Below are positions 53,822 through 62,228 of a stretch of 64,000 bases of DNA, piece by piece; position 1 is the first letter of the stretch, and each line of letters begins with the position of its first letter. Made by a program: the position numbers and the translations under genes. The stretch is from Brevundimonas bullata (GTDB taxonomy: Bacteria > Pseudomonadota > Alphaproteobacteria > Caulobacterales > Caulobacteraceae). The stretch is taken from positions 124,001 to 188,000 of the forward strand of contig NZ_JACHLM010000004.1 in the NCBI RefSeq assembly GCF_014207965.1, read 5' to 3'. Under the pieces are notes generated by a model, which did not search any database, was not told where the DNA came from, and worked only from the letters and a program-made list of their open reading frames with translations.

Positions 53822-55498
53822 TCAAGCCGCCGGCAGTTCGACCCAGAAGGTCGCGCCCTCGCCCGGCGTCGAAATCACGCCGATCTCGCCGCCCTGCAGC
53901 TCGGTCAGGCGCTTGGCCAGGGCCAGGCCGATGCCATGGCCCTCGATGGCCGAGCGCTCCAGCCCCAGACGGTTGAACGGCTCGAACAGTTGCGCCTGCT
54001 TGTCCAGGCTCAGCCCCGGCCCGAAATCGGTCACCTCGATCCGCACGCGATCATCGGCCCAGGCCGTGCGCATCAGCACCCGCCCTCCCGATGCGCCGTA
54101 CTTGACCGCGTTGCCGGCCAGATTGCCGATGACCTGGGCCAGACGCTGGGAATCCGCCTGGGCGATCAGGGCGTCGCCCTCGACCTGCACTTCGACCGAC
54201 AGGCCCTTGGTCTCTGGCTTGAGGATCAGGCCGCGCCGCACGTCTTCCAGCAGACCGGCCACGTCGGTGGGCCGCAGCTCGACCTTCACCGCCCCGGATT
54301 CGGCCCGGGCCACGTCCAGCAGGTCATGAGCCAGAGCCTCGACCTGCCGCGCCGTCTTGACCAGCATCTGCGCCATTTCGACCTGATCGGCCGAGGTCGC
54401 GCCCAATTGGCCGCCGGCCCACAGCTCGCCGATACCGATGATGCCGCCGACGGGGCTCTTGATCTCGTGGGCGACGTTGGCCAGCAGCCGCGACTTGGCC
54501 GCCGAGGCCCGCTCGGCTCGCTCGCGTCCCGCCCGCGCCCGCTCCGCCAGCCGGTCGCGTTCCTCCAGCAAGGCCGCCACCATCAGGATCGGCATGTAGC
54601 CCAGCAGCACCAGAAGCTGCGCCAGCACGGCGCGATTCTCGGCTGCGAACGAATGATAGGGACCGTGGCCCGCCATGGTCCCGCCGATGGCCATGACCGT
54701 CACCACGACCAGGGCGGCCGCGATGCCGGACACCCGGAACCGCACAGCCATCAGCAGCAGCAGCGGCATCAACAGGAATCCGTAAGGCAGACTCAGATGC
54801 GAAAAGATGGCGTAGCAGGCGCCGCCGATGAGCCCCAGCAGGGCCACGCCCTCCGCCAGCCGCCCCGGCTGACGCACGATCGCCAGATGTCTCCGCTGCA
54901 GGGCCAGCCCGAAGGCGCCGATCACCGCAAAGCCCAGCGCGTGGCCGAACCACCAGATCCGCGCCCCGTCGATGACATCCAGGTCCAGCATGGCGTTCAA
55001 AGCCAGGGCGCTGATGACGGCGGACGGCAGGGGCGCCACGGCGCAGACGCCCAGGAACTTGCCCAGGCCCTCGACCGAGTTGATGCTCAACCCGGGAACG
55101 AAGCGGCGCACCAGCACGACGGCCAGGACGATCTCCATCAGGTTCATCAGCATGAACATGACGGACAGGACTGGACCATTGCCGACCAGGAACTCGCCCG
55201 CCAGCACGCCTGTCACCACCAGAACGCCGAACCCCAGGTCATAGGTGAGGCCTCGACCGCCCCGCAGCCAGACCGCCATCGCCAAGGCGCCCGCGCCCCA
55301 CAGAGCGGCGACCAGACCGTTGGTCCGCGCGAAACTGATCGCCAGCACGACCAGAATGGTCACGCCGACCGCGGTCAGAATTGGCGCAAGAGGCTGACGA
55401 AAGAAGGCGGTGTTGGGCGCGGATAAAAGGGCGCCGCCGTCCGCAGTGTCTGCGTCGAGAACGGTTTCAGCCCTGTCGAGCGCTCGGCTCATCGTCAT
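53822..55498 (-). CDS. Membrane histidine kinase with MASE1-like sensor
   Basis: 558 aa. About eight N-terminal helices of MASE1 type, a short coiled linker, an H-box in ANVAHEIKSPVGGIIGI, and N- and G-boxes (GNLAGNAVKYG, DFGPGLS, GHGIGLALAKRL). There is no receiver domain and no response regulator next to it, so it is an orphan kinase. The downstream gene encodes a secreted Pro/Ala-rich protein. Confidence 0.87.
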   Translation of the reverse strand: MTMSRALDRAETVLDADTADGGALLSAPNTAFFRQPLAPILTAVGVTILVVLAISFARTNGLVAALWGAGALAMAVWLRGGRGLTYDLGFGVLVVTGVLAGEFLVGNGPVLSVMFMLMNLMEIVLAVVLVRRFVPGLSINSVEGLGKFLGVCAVAPLPSAVISALALNAMLDLDVIDGARIWWFGHALGFAVIGAFGLALQRRHLAIVRQPGRLAEGVALLGLIGGACYAIFSHLSLPYGFLLMPLLLLMAVRFRVSGIAAALVVVTVMAIGGTMAGHGPYHSFAAENRAVLAQLLVLLGYMPILMVAALLEERDRLAERARAGRERAERASAAKSRLLANVAHEIKSPVGGIIGIGELWAGGQLGATSADQVEMAQMLVKTARQVEALAHDLLDVARAESGAVKVELRPTDVAGLLEDVRRGLILKPETKGLSVEVQVEGDALIAQADSQRLAQVIGNLAGNAVKYGASGGRVLMRTAWADDRVRIEVTDFGPGLSLDKQAQLFEPFNRLGLERSAIEGHGIGLALAKRLTELQGGEIGVISTPGEGATFWVELPAA

Positions 55499-55563
55499 GA
55501 TCGGGTCCGGTGTACGCGACTAACGCTCCCATCCTGCCGGACCTTCCTAAACATCCTCTGAAG

Positions 55564-56223
55564 TCAGAAGGCGCTTTCGAGCACGGCGTTGAACGCGCGA
55601 ACCGCCGCCGCCGGTCCGTCGGCATGCTTCCAGACGCCCGCGCTGACGGCCACGAAGTCGGCGCCCGCAGCGGCCACCTGAGCCGCATTCTCGACCGTGA
55701 TGCCGCCGATAGCCACGCACGGCGTCTCCATCGTCTCCTGCCAGATGGTCAGTTCAGCCAGTTCGGGCCGATGCGTCGTTTGCTTGGTGTCGGTCGGGAA
55801 GAAGGCCCCGAAGGCGACGTAGTCTGCGCCTGCCTCAGCCGCCTCCATGCCCAGATGGCGGCTGTCGTGGCAGGTGGCGCCGATCATGGCGTCGGGCCCC
55901 ATGATGCGCCGGGCTTCAGCCACCGGCGTGTCGTCCTGGCCGACATGCACGCCGTCGCAGCCTGTCACCTTCGCCAGATCGGGTCTGTCGTTCAGGATCA
56001 CCGCCACGCCATGAGCCTGGGCGATCGGGGCCAGCCGCGCCGCGGCGGTCTTGATCTGATCATCCGACGCGTCTTTCAGCCGGATCTGCAGGGCCGCGAC
56101 CGGCCCCGCCGACAGGGCCTGCTCCAACAGACCGGCGAAGGCCTCCAGATCGGCGATGGCCGGCGGCGTGATCAGATACAGCTGACAGGGCGGGCGGGGC
56201 GGAAGAGCGGGTTGACGAGCCAT
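55564..56223 (-). CDS. thiE: Thiamine phosphate synthase
   Basis: 219 aa. Pyrophosphate/Mg-site motifs are [40 protein letters not shown] and CVAIGGIT. It joins HMP-PP and thiazole phosphate to thiamine phosphate. ATG 56223 is preferred to a TTG 36 bases upstream. No TPP riboswitch is visible in the leader. Confidence 0.88.
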   Translation of the reverse strand: MARQPALPPRPPCQLYLITPPAIADLEAFAGLLEQALSAGPVAALQIRLKDASDDQIKTAAARLAPIAQAHGVAVILNDRPDLAKVTGCDGVHVGQDDTPVAEARRIMGPDAMIGATCHDSRHLGMEAAEAGADYVAFGAFFPTDTKQTTHRPELAELTIWQETMETPCVAIGGITVENAAQVAAAGADFVAVSAGVWKHADGPAAAVRAFNAVLESAF

Positions 56224-56272
56224 GCCCCCCGCCCTGCCCGTCCCCGCGCCGGGCGTCAATGTCGCAACCCTA

Positions 56273-56287
56273 TGCGAACGATTTGCA
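56273..56287. promoter_or_regulatory. Fur/Mur-like box upstream of bfd-bfr
   Basis: TGCGAACGATTTGCA resembles the alphaproteobacterial Fur/Mur consensus TGCAAAT-N-ATTTGCA, with a perfect right half and two mismatches on the left. It is 60 bases upstream of the bfd start. Confidence 0.5.
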
Positions 56288-56346
56288 CTCGCCTTAAGAC
56301 CTGCTATAGCGAGCCATTCTCAGTAACTGCCTCGGGGCTTGCCGCC

Positions 56347-56532
56347 TTGTACGTCTGCAACTGTAACGGCCTTCGCCAGCGTGACGTCGCCCAAGCCATC
56401 GAGGCGGGCGCCACTCGCCCGCGTGAGATTTTCGCATCCAATCAATGCACTGCCCAGTGCGCGAAATGCGTGTGCGAAATGCGCCAGATGATTCAGGACA
56501 CCCAGCAGGCCTTCGCCCTCGCCGCTGAGTAG
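56347..56532 (+). CDS. bfd: Bacterioferritin-associated ferredoxin
   Basis: 61 aa. A [2Fe-2S] site with VCNCNG near the start and CTAQCAKC in the second half, the Bfd cysteine spacing. It delivers electrons to bacterioferritin to release iron. The TTG at 56347 is the likely start, since no ATG or GTG is available and the domain begins at once. The bacterioferritin gene follows after 166 bases. Confidence 0.83.
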   Translation: MYVCNCNGLRQRDVAQAIEAGATRPREIFASNQCTAQCAKCVCEMRQMIQDTQQAFALAAE

Positions 56533-56698
56533 TCGACGCATCTGACAGCGAAATTCACTCGCACTATCAATGCAGTGATAAATATTCGCAAATGAACCAC
56601 GTCGCCTTTGCCGTGGTAAAAGCCTTCCTGACAGGCTGCGTTGAGTCTGGAGCGCCGTTCCGGCCTCCCTTCGCCGCCCACGACGAAAGGCGACGACC

Positions 56699-57199
56699 AT
56701 GAAGGGCGATCCGGCGATCATCCGCACCCTCAACGCGGTGCTGACCAACGAGCTCACGGCGGTCAACCAGTACTTCCTGCACGCGCGCATGTTCGAAAGC
56801 TGGGGCCTCAGCCACCTCGGCAACGTGATCTATCAGGAATCGATCGGCGAGATGAAACACGCCGACATGCTGATCAAGCGGATCCTCTTCCTCGACGGCC
56901 TGCCTAACCTGCAGGACCTGCACAAGCTCAAGGTCGGCGAAGAGCCGATCGAATGCCTGGGCGCCGACCTTCAGCTGGAAATCGACAGCCGCGCCACGAC
57001 CCGCGACGCCGTCACTCAATGCGAAGCCGCCCACGACTACGTCAGCCGCGACCTGCTGATGAAGATCCTGGCTGACACCGAGGAGCACGTCGACTTCCTC
57101 GAGAACCAGCACAAGCTGATCGAACTGCTGGGCGCCCAGAACTACCTCCAGTCCGCCATGAGCGAGATCAAGACCGACGGCGCCGCCACCGGCAACTGA
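56699..57199 (+). CDS. bfr: Bacterioferritin
   Basis: 166 aa. The ferroxidase ligands Glu18, Glu51, His54 and the heme-ligand Met52 are present ([10 protein letters not shown] and [23 protein letters not shown]), along with EHVDFLENQ near residue 127. It stores iron in a 24-subunit shell. ATG 56699 starts the family. Its terminator follows. Confidence 0.95.
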   Translation: MKGDPAIIRTLNAVLTNELTAVNQYFLHARMFESWGLSHLGNVIYQESIGEMKHADMLIKRILFLDGLPNLQDLHKLKVGEEPIECLGADLQLEIDSRATTRDAVTQCEAAHDYVSRDLLMKILADTEEHVDFLENQHKLIELLGAQNYLQSAMSEIKTDGAATGN

Positions 57200-57225
57200 T
57201 CGCCTTCAGCGCCATCATCAAGGAA

Positions 57226-57256
57226 GGGGGCGGTCGAGGTTCGGCCGCCCCCTTTT
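57226..57256 (+). terminator. Rho-independent terminator after bfr
   Basis: GGGGGCGG and CCGCCCCC pair around an 11-base loop and are followed by TTTT, 26 bases after the bfr stop. Confidence 0.85.
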
Positions 57257-57262
57257 CTTGAC

Positions 57263-57991
57263 CTAGAGCACCTCGCGCCGCGCCAGGTGCGCCACGGCCA
57301 GGATCAGCACCACCAGGCCCAGGCCCCCGCCCAGCCCCAGCGCGGTCTGCATCCGCCAGGCCTCGCCCGCCAGGATATTGACCGGCATCTGCCACGGCAT
57401 GAAGACGCCCTGCCTGGCGGCTGTCGCCACGACCGCGAAGAAGGTCCCGCCTATGCCCACGATCAGGGCCGGCACGAAGCTGGCGAAGCGCATCGCGACC
57501 CAGAACTGAATGGCGATCATCAGCGTGCCCGCCACGACCATCAGTCCCAGAGACCGGGCATAGGCCGCCAGTTCGAACACGCCGGTCGGCGCCACAACCG
57601 GCTTGATCTGGGCGGCGAGGAAGGCCGCGGCTCCAGACAGCCCCAGCACCGCCACGCTCATCAGCGCCACCAGACCGATGACGCAGATCGCCTTGGCCGC
57701 GTACAGGCTCCAGCGCGGAATGGGCAGGGCGCGCAAATGGTCCCAGGACCTCGGCCCATGCTCCATGTGGGCGACGAGGGCGGTCAGGGCCGTGACGCTC
57801 ATCGGCATCATGAAATAGGCCCATATGGCGACCGCCGAACCCATGACCATGTCCCAGGTCACGGCCTCCTTGGCGCGCAGCATCATCAGGAAGCCGAACA
57901 GGGCGATCAGCCCGGGCGCCGCCAGGGCCAGCAGCAGGGCCAGCGAACGGTTCAGCTTGCGAACCTCGACAGACAGAACGGTCAGCATCAC
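57263..57991 (-). CDS. ABC-2 type transporter permease
   Basis: 242 aa, six hydrophobic helices in the ABC-2 pattern, including LLLALAAPGLIALFGFLMML and GPRSWDHLRALPIPRWSLYAAKAI. It pairs with the ATPase gene that overlaps it by 4 bases. Substrate unknown; exporters of this size with a YadH-like layout handle lipids, drugs or antimicrobial peptides. Confidence 0.83.
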   Translation of the reverse strand: MMLTVLSVEVRKLNRSLALLLALAAPGLIALFGFLMMLRAKEAVTWDMVMGSAVAIWAYFMMPMSVTALTALVAHMEHGPRSWDHLRALPIPRWSLYAAKAICVIGLVALMSVAVLGLSGAAAFLAAQIKPVVAPTGVFELAAYARSLGLMVVAGTLMIAIQFWVAMRFASFVPALIVGIGGTFFAVVATAARQGVFMPWQMPVNILAGEAWRMQTALGLGGGLGLVVLILAVAHLARREVL

Positions 57992-58923
57992 GCGGCCTCC
58001 GGCAGGGGTTGAGTGTTTTCGGTCACCTGGCGATAGAGCCCCTCCAGCGAGCGTTCGCGGGCGCCAAAGGCGAAAACCCCGACCCCCTGCTCCACCAACG
58101 CCCGATTCAGCCCCGCGGCGACCTGGTCGTGATCCTGACCGGGCCGCAGGCGCGCGATCATGCCGTCAGCGCCTTCCACCAGGGTAAGGTCCCATCGCCG
58201 CAGCACCGCCGCCGCGCGCTGGGGGTCGTCGACCCGCAGGGTGATCTCCGGCGCCTCCGCCGCCTTCAGCGCGGCCAGTTCGCCTTCCAGCACCAGCCGT
58301 CCCTGATGGATCACCCCGACATGGGTGGCGATCTGCTCGATCTCGCCCAGCAAATGACTGGACAGCAGGACCGTCGCCCCGGTCCGGGCGGGCAGGTCGC
58401 GCAGAAAGCCGCGCATCTCGGCGATGCCGTCCGGGTCCAGACCATTGGTCGGCTCATCCAGCACCAGCACCGGCGGCGCGCCCAGCATGGCCCGGGCCAG
58501 CCCCAGCCTCTGCCGCATCCCCAGGGAATAGCCCGCGACCCGGCGCCCCGCGTCCGCCCGCATCTCCACCACGCTCAGCACCCGGTCGATCTCGCTGGGC
58601 GGAAGGCCCAGAAGCCGGCGGCTCAGATCCAGGTTCTCGCGCCCGGTCAGATTGCCGTAGAAGCCGTGCGCCTCCAGCAGGGCGCCGATCTTGCGCGCCG
58701 CGCCGGTGCGGTCGCGGGCCACGTCCACGCCACCGACCCGCGCCGTCCCCGCCGTCGGTCGGATCAGACCCAGCAACATCTTCAGCGTCGTCGTCTTGCC
58801 CGCGCCGTTGCGGCCCAGAAAGCCATAGACCGCCTGATCCGGCACGGTCATCGACACCGCCTCCACCGCCGTCCGCGCGCCAAAGCGCCGCGTCAGCCTT
58901 TCCGTCTCGATCATGCCGACCAC
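57988..58923 (-). CDS. ABC transporter ATP-binding protein (CcmA/NatA-like)
   Basis: 311 aa. Walker A GRNGAGKTTTLKMLLGL, signature YSLGMRQRLGLARAML, Walker B VLVLDEPTNGLDP and the H-loop SSHLLGEIEQ. GTG 58923 is chosen because GGAGGG precedes it at the right distance; ATG 58914 would be too far. A C-terminal extension of about 90 residues is typical of ABC-2 drug-export ATPases. Confidence 0.9.
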   Translation of the reverse strand: MVGMIETERLTRRFGARTAVEAVSMTVPDQAVYGFLGRNGAGKTTTLKMLLGLIRPTAGTARVGGVDVARDRTGAARKIGALLEAHGFYGNLTGRENLDLSRRLLGLPPSEIDRVLSVVEMRADAGRRVAGYSLGMRQRLGLARAMLGAPPVLVLDEPTNGLDPDGIAEMRGFLRDLPARTGATVLLSSHLLGEIEQIATHVGVIHQGRLVLEGELAALKAAEAPEITLRVDDPQRAAAVLRRWDLTLVEGADGMIARLRPGQDHDQVAAGLNRALVEQGVGVFAFGARERSLEGLYRQVTENTQPLPEAA

Positions 58924-58969
58924 GATCGCCCTCCATTCGTTTAACTCTTAGATAAAGTTGCGAAGCGCC

Positions 58970-58994
58970 GATCTTTAAGTCAAGATTAAAGATC
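58970..58994. promoter_or_regulatory. Perfect inverted repeat in the divergent ABC/DUF2975-XRE promoter
   Basis: GATCTTTAA and TTAAAGATC, 9-bp perfect arms with a 7-base spacer. It lies 46 bases before the ABC start and 21 bases before the DUF2975 start, the position of an operator shared by both. Confidence 0.7.
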
Positions 58995-59015
58995 AGTCAG
59001 ATTCGGAACCGCCAG

Positions 59016-59513
59016 ATGACCCACGATCTCGACCGCTTTCGGCGCCTGTGCGGCCAGTACCGCTGGCTGGCCGTCTTCATGGTGGCCAGCGTGGGCCTGC
59101 TGCTGATCCTCGCCCACCTGGTCGCTCCGCTGGTCCAGTGGGGGCGCACGCCGACCCTGACAGGCGGGCGCGATGTCGCCGCCTCTCTGATCTGGATCGC
59201 CCCCGCCGTCTGCTATCTGTTCGGCGTCTGGTCGATCGGCGCCGGCATGGGGCAGTTGGCCAAGGGGCGGCTGATCCAGCCCACCCTGGCCTCGACCCTG
59301 CGCCGGGTCGGGCTGGCGCTCGGCTTCGGCGGAGTGATCAGCGTCTTCGTCGTCACCAACCTGCTGCGCCTGATCGGCTCCAGCCAGGGCGGCTATCTGC
59401 ATTTCGACGTGGCCGGGATGACCCTGGGCATGATCGGCGGCGCCCTGTTTCTGCTGGGGCGGGTGGTGGATCAGGCCGGCGCCGTCCAGGCCGAGCTGGA
59501 CGAGATGATCTGA
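59016..59513 (+). CDS. DUF2975 membrane protein
   Basis: 165 aa with four helices, matching the DUF2975 layout (VASVGLLLILAHLVAPLVQW, AVCYLFGVWSIGAG, VISVFVVTNLLRLIG). Function unknown. It commonly occurs next to an XRE regulator, as here, where the stop and start codons overlap by one base. Confidence 0.85.
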   Translation: MTHDLDRFRRLCGQYRWLAVFMVASVGLLLILAHLVAPLVQWGRTPTLTGGRDVAASLIWIAPAVCYLFGVWSIGAGMGQLAKGRLIQPTLASTLRRVGLALGFGGVISVFVVTNLLRLIGSSQGGYLHFDVAGMTLGMIGGALFLLGRVVDQAGAVQAELDEMI

Positions 59514-59758
59514 TGGCCGTTCGCGTCACCCTGGACGCCCTGATCGTCGCCAGGGGCATCAAAGCCAGAGACCTGGCCGCCCAGGTCGGGCTCAGCGAAA
59601 CACAGCTCTCCCTGTTTCGCTCCGGCAAGGTCAAGGGCATCCGCTTTCGCACCCTGGCCCGGCTGTGCGCGGCCCTGGGCTGCCGGCCGGGCGACCTGCT
59701 GGACTATGATCTGGACCCGGCCGACCTCGAGCCGCCGGACACGACCGAGCCGGACTGA
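59513..59758 (+). CDS. XRE-family helix-turn-helix regulator (YozG-like)
   Basis: 81 aa. A Cro/CI-type helix-turn-helix (LAAQVGLSETQLSLFRSGKVKGIRFRTLARLCAALGCRPGDLLDY) with an acidic tail. It overlaps DUF2975 by one base (TGATG) and probably binds the inverted repeat at 58970. Confidence 0.85.
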   Translation: MAVRVTLDALIVARGIKARDLAAQVGLSETQLSLFRSGKVKGIRFRTLARLCAALGCRPGDLLDYDLDPADLEPPDTTEPD

Positions 59759-59812
59759 CGGAACCGCCCCGGCGGCGCGTCATTTGATGTCCTGAACTGT
59801 TCAGGAGCCGCC

Positions 59813-60364
59813 ATGCCCATCGAAGACGCCCTCGACACCGCCCGCGATCAGGCCGCCGACTTCCTCAACGCCGAGGGACGCGACTGGACCCATGTGGCGC
59901 TGGGCCTGGCCTTGACGGCGGGTTTCGCCCTGGCGGCGACCACGGCGGCCTCAAGACTGATCCGCCCGCAGCCGCGCCGCGCGCTTCAGCCGCTGGGCGG
60001 CGACGCCCCGATCACCGAGCGCCCCCGCGGCCCGATCAGCTTGATCCTTCCCGCCATGTTCTCGGCCACCACCCTGTCCGCCGTGCGCGTCTGGAACGCC
60101 CCGGCCCGCCCCGAGCGCCGCACCGCCATGGCCCTGTGGATCGCCGCCCAGGCCGTCAGCGCCGTCTGGCTGGCCGTGCGCCCGACGCGACTGACGACAC
60201 AAATCGCGGCCGCCATGTCTTCCGCCGGCCTGGCGGCCGCCTTCGCCCACGAAGCGCGCAAGCTGGACCCCGCCGCCGGCAAGCTGGCCTCGCCCACTGG
60301 CATGGGCGTCCGACTGGCCAACCGGGCCGAAGCCCGGCTGCGCGGCGACCCGATCGCCTCCTAG
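59813..60364 (+). CDS. TspO/MBR-like membrane protein (tentative)
   Basis: 183 aa with about four or five hydrophobic helices. An ARVWNAP-type segment and [16 protein letters not shown] recall divergent TspO relatives in Caulobacterales, but I am not certain. Start ATG 59813 follows an AGGAG sequence. Confidence 0.45.
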   Translation: MPIEDALDTARDQAADFLNAEGRDWTHVALGLALTAGFALAATTAASRLIRPQPRRALQPLGGDAPITERPRGPISLILPAMFSATTLSAVRVWNAPARPERRTAMALWIAAQAVSAVWLAVRPTRLTTQIAAAMSSAGLAAAFAHEARKLDPAAGKLASPTGMGVRLANRAEARLRGDPIAS

Positions 60365-60491
60365 ATCCGCCGACCGCCGATCAGCGCCCCCATTGCCCTT
60401 TTTCCGCTGTTCCTCTACGGCTCGCCGCGATTTCGCGTGCCCGCCCACGAGCGGCCGGGCCGCCCCCAGCCCTCAGACCCCAGCGGTTTTT

Positions 60492-61058
60492 ATGAAAATC
60501 AACGGCAACACCATCAAGCCCGGCATGGTCCTGCAACACAACGGCGGCCTCTGGGTCGTCACCAAGGCCAGCCACGTCAAGCCCGGCAAGGGCGGCGCCT
60601 TCGCCAACGTCGAGGCCAAGAACCTCGAAACCGGCAACAAGCTGAACGAACGCTTCCGCTCGGAAGACAAGGTCGAGCGCGTCACGCTGGAACAGAAGGA
60701 CTTCTCCTACCTGTTCGACAACGGCGACAGCCTGGTCTTCATGGACGACGCCACCTACGAGCAGATCGAGCTGCAAAAAGGCTGGGTCGGCGACGAACGC
60801 ATCCCCTATCTGCAAGAGGGCATGAAGGTCATCATCGAGATGCATGAAGACCGTCCGATCGGCCTGGAACTGCCGGAACAGGTGACGCTGGAAGTCGCCG
60901 AGACCGAGCCTACCGTGAAGGGCCAGACCGCCTCGTCCTCCTACAAGCCGGCCAAGGCCAACAACGGCGTCCGCATCATGATCCCGCCCTACATGGGCGT
61001 GGGCGAGCGCATCGTCGTCGACACCTCGACCGGCGAATACGTCCGCCGCGCGGACTAA
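60492..61058 (+). CDS. efp: Elongation factor P
   Basis: 188 aa. The N-terminal KOW-like domain has the modifiable Lys33 in [17 protein letters not shown], and the C-terminal OB domains end in [19 protein letters not shown]. It relieves ribosome stalling at polyproline runs, which fits the Pro-rich proteins in this window. ATG 60492 is the family start. A terminator follows. Confidence 0.96.
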   Translation: MKINGNTIKPGMVLQHNGGLWVVTKASHVKPGKGGAFANVEAKNLETGNKLNERFRSEDKVERVTLEQKDFSYLFDNGDSLVFMDDATYEQIELQKGWVGDERIPYLQEGMKVIIEMHEDRPIGLELPEQVTLEVAETEPTVKGQTASSSYKPAKANNGVRIMIPPYMGVGERIVVDTSTGEYVRRAD

Positions 61059-61107
61059 CAAACACCGTCTTTTCCGGCCAAGGTCGGGCGCTTAAGACGT
61101 ATCTACA

Positions 61108-61134
61108 GGGGCGCGGATGGTCCGCGCCCCTTTT
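61108..61134 (+). terminator. Rho-independent terminator after efp
   Basis: A 10-bp perfect stem (GGGGCGCGGA / TCCGCGCCCC), 3-base loop and TTTT tail, 50 bases after the efp stop. Confidence 0.92.
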
Positions 61135-61193
61135 GCTTCTCCGTCTCTCCGGGCCGACAGGGCCTTCAAGGACAGCCGGACCAGGAGAACCCC

Positions 61194-62000
61194 ATGGCCC
61201 TCGCCTCTGCTCTCGTTCAGGTCATCATCGGCGCCGTGCGCAAGACCGCACGCCCCATGCTTCGCGATTTCGGCGAAGTCGCCCAGCTTCAGGTTTCGCG
61301 CAAAGGGCCCGGCGATTTCGTCACGGCCGCCGACCTGAAGGCCGAAGACACCCTCTTCGAACTGCTGATGAAGGCCCGCCCCGGCTACAGCTTCCTCGGC
61401 GAGGAACGCGGTCTGGTCGAAGGCACCGACAAGTCGCACACCTGGATCGTCGACCCGATCGACGGCACCACCAACTTCATGCACGCCATGCCCCACTTCG
61501 CCATCACGGTGGGCCTGGAGCGCAAGCACCCGGACGGCTCGTCCGAGATCGTCGCCGGCGTCACCTACAACCCGGTGATGAACGAGCTGTTCTGGGCCGA
61601 AAAGGGCAAGGGCTGCTACCTGAACGACCAGCGCATCCGCGTGTCGGGTCGTCGCGACCTGTCGGAAAGCCTGATCTCGACCGGCCTGCCCTTCATCGGC
61701 AAGACCGGCCACGCCCAGTCGATCAAGGACATCCACGCCGTCGGCCAGCGCGTCGCCGGCATCCGTCGTCTGGGCGCCGCCTCCCTGGACTTCGCCTGGG
61801 TCGCCGCGGGCCGCTACGACGCCTTCTTCGAGCGCAACCTGCAACCGTGGGACGTGGCGGCGGGCATCCTGTTCGTCACCGAAGCAGGCGGCACCGTCAC
61901 CACTATCGACATCGACGGCGATCCCAAGAACGGCAAGCAGATCGTGGCCTCCAACCCTGAACTGCACCCGCAGCTGCGCAAGCTCCTGCAAGCGGCGTAA
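61194..62000 (+). CDS. suhB: Inositol monophosphatase family protein
   Basis: 268 aa. Metal motifs are FLGEERG, the WIVDPIDGTTNFMHAMPHF signature and LGAASLDFAWVAAGRYDAFFERNLQPWDVAAG. It dephosphorylates inositol monophosphate or a related sugar phosphate. The symbol reflects the family (SuhB/IMPase). Confidence 0.92.
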   Translation: MALASALVQVIIGAVRKTARPMLRDFGEVAQLQVSRKGPGDFVTAADLKAEDTLFELLMKARPGYSFLGEERGLVEGTDKSHTWIVDPIDGTTNFMHAMPHFAITVGLERKHPDGSSEIVAGVTYNPVMNELFWAEKGKGCYLNDQRIRVSGRRDLSESLISTGLPFIGKTGHAQSIKDIHAVGQRVAGIRRLGAASLDFAWVAAGRYDAFFERNLQPWDVAAGILFVTEAGGTVTTIDIDGDPKNGKQIVASNPELHPQLRKLLQAA

Positions 62001-62010
62001 GGCCTCTGAT

Positions 62011-62181
62011 CCTCCCCCGTTTCACGGGGGAGGGGGACCGCCGCAGGCGGTGGAGGGGGCGGCCACGGCCGCCACCCTCAAACATTTCGCAGGGCTGCTC
62101 TCCAATATATCCGGGACGACCTCGATCCCGCCCCCTCCACCATGCTGCGCATGGTCCCCCTCCCCCGCTACGCAGGGGAGG
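62011..62181. repeat. REP-like element (CCTCCCCC family)
   Basis: It begins CCTCCCCCGTTTCACGGGGG and ends with TCCCCCTCCCCCGC...GCAGGGGAGG, an interrupted palindrome with inner GGCGGTGGAGGGGGC and GCCCCCTCCACC arms. It fills the space between suhB and the glycerophosphodiesterase. Different from the 23375 family. Confidence 0.8.
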
Positions 62182-62228
62182 ATCGCTCTAATCACACGCG
62201 CGTCACGTCCTGCCCCTACCCTCGGCGC

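Noticed and set aside
53507-55426. 639-codon frame opposite the MASE1 kinase
   Set aside because: Gln/Arg/His-rich shadow; the kinase on the other strand has clear H, N and G boxes.
56224-56346. TPP riboswitch for thiE
   Set aside because: The leader is short and lacks the CTGAGA and other conserved TPP-switch motifs; the region between the divergent genes is explained by the bfd promoter.
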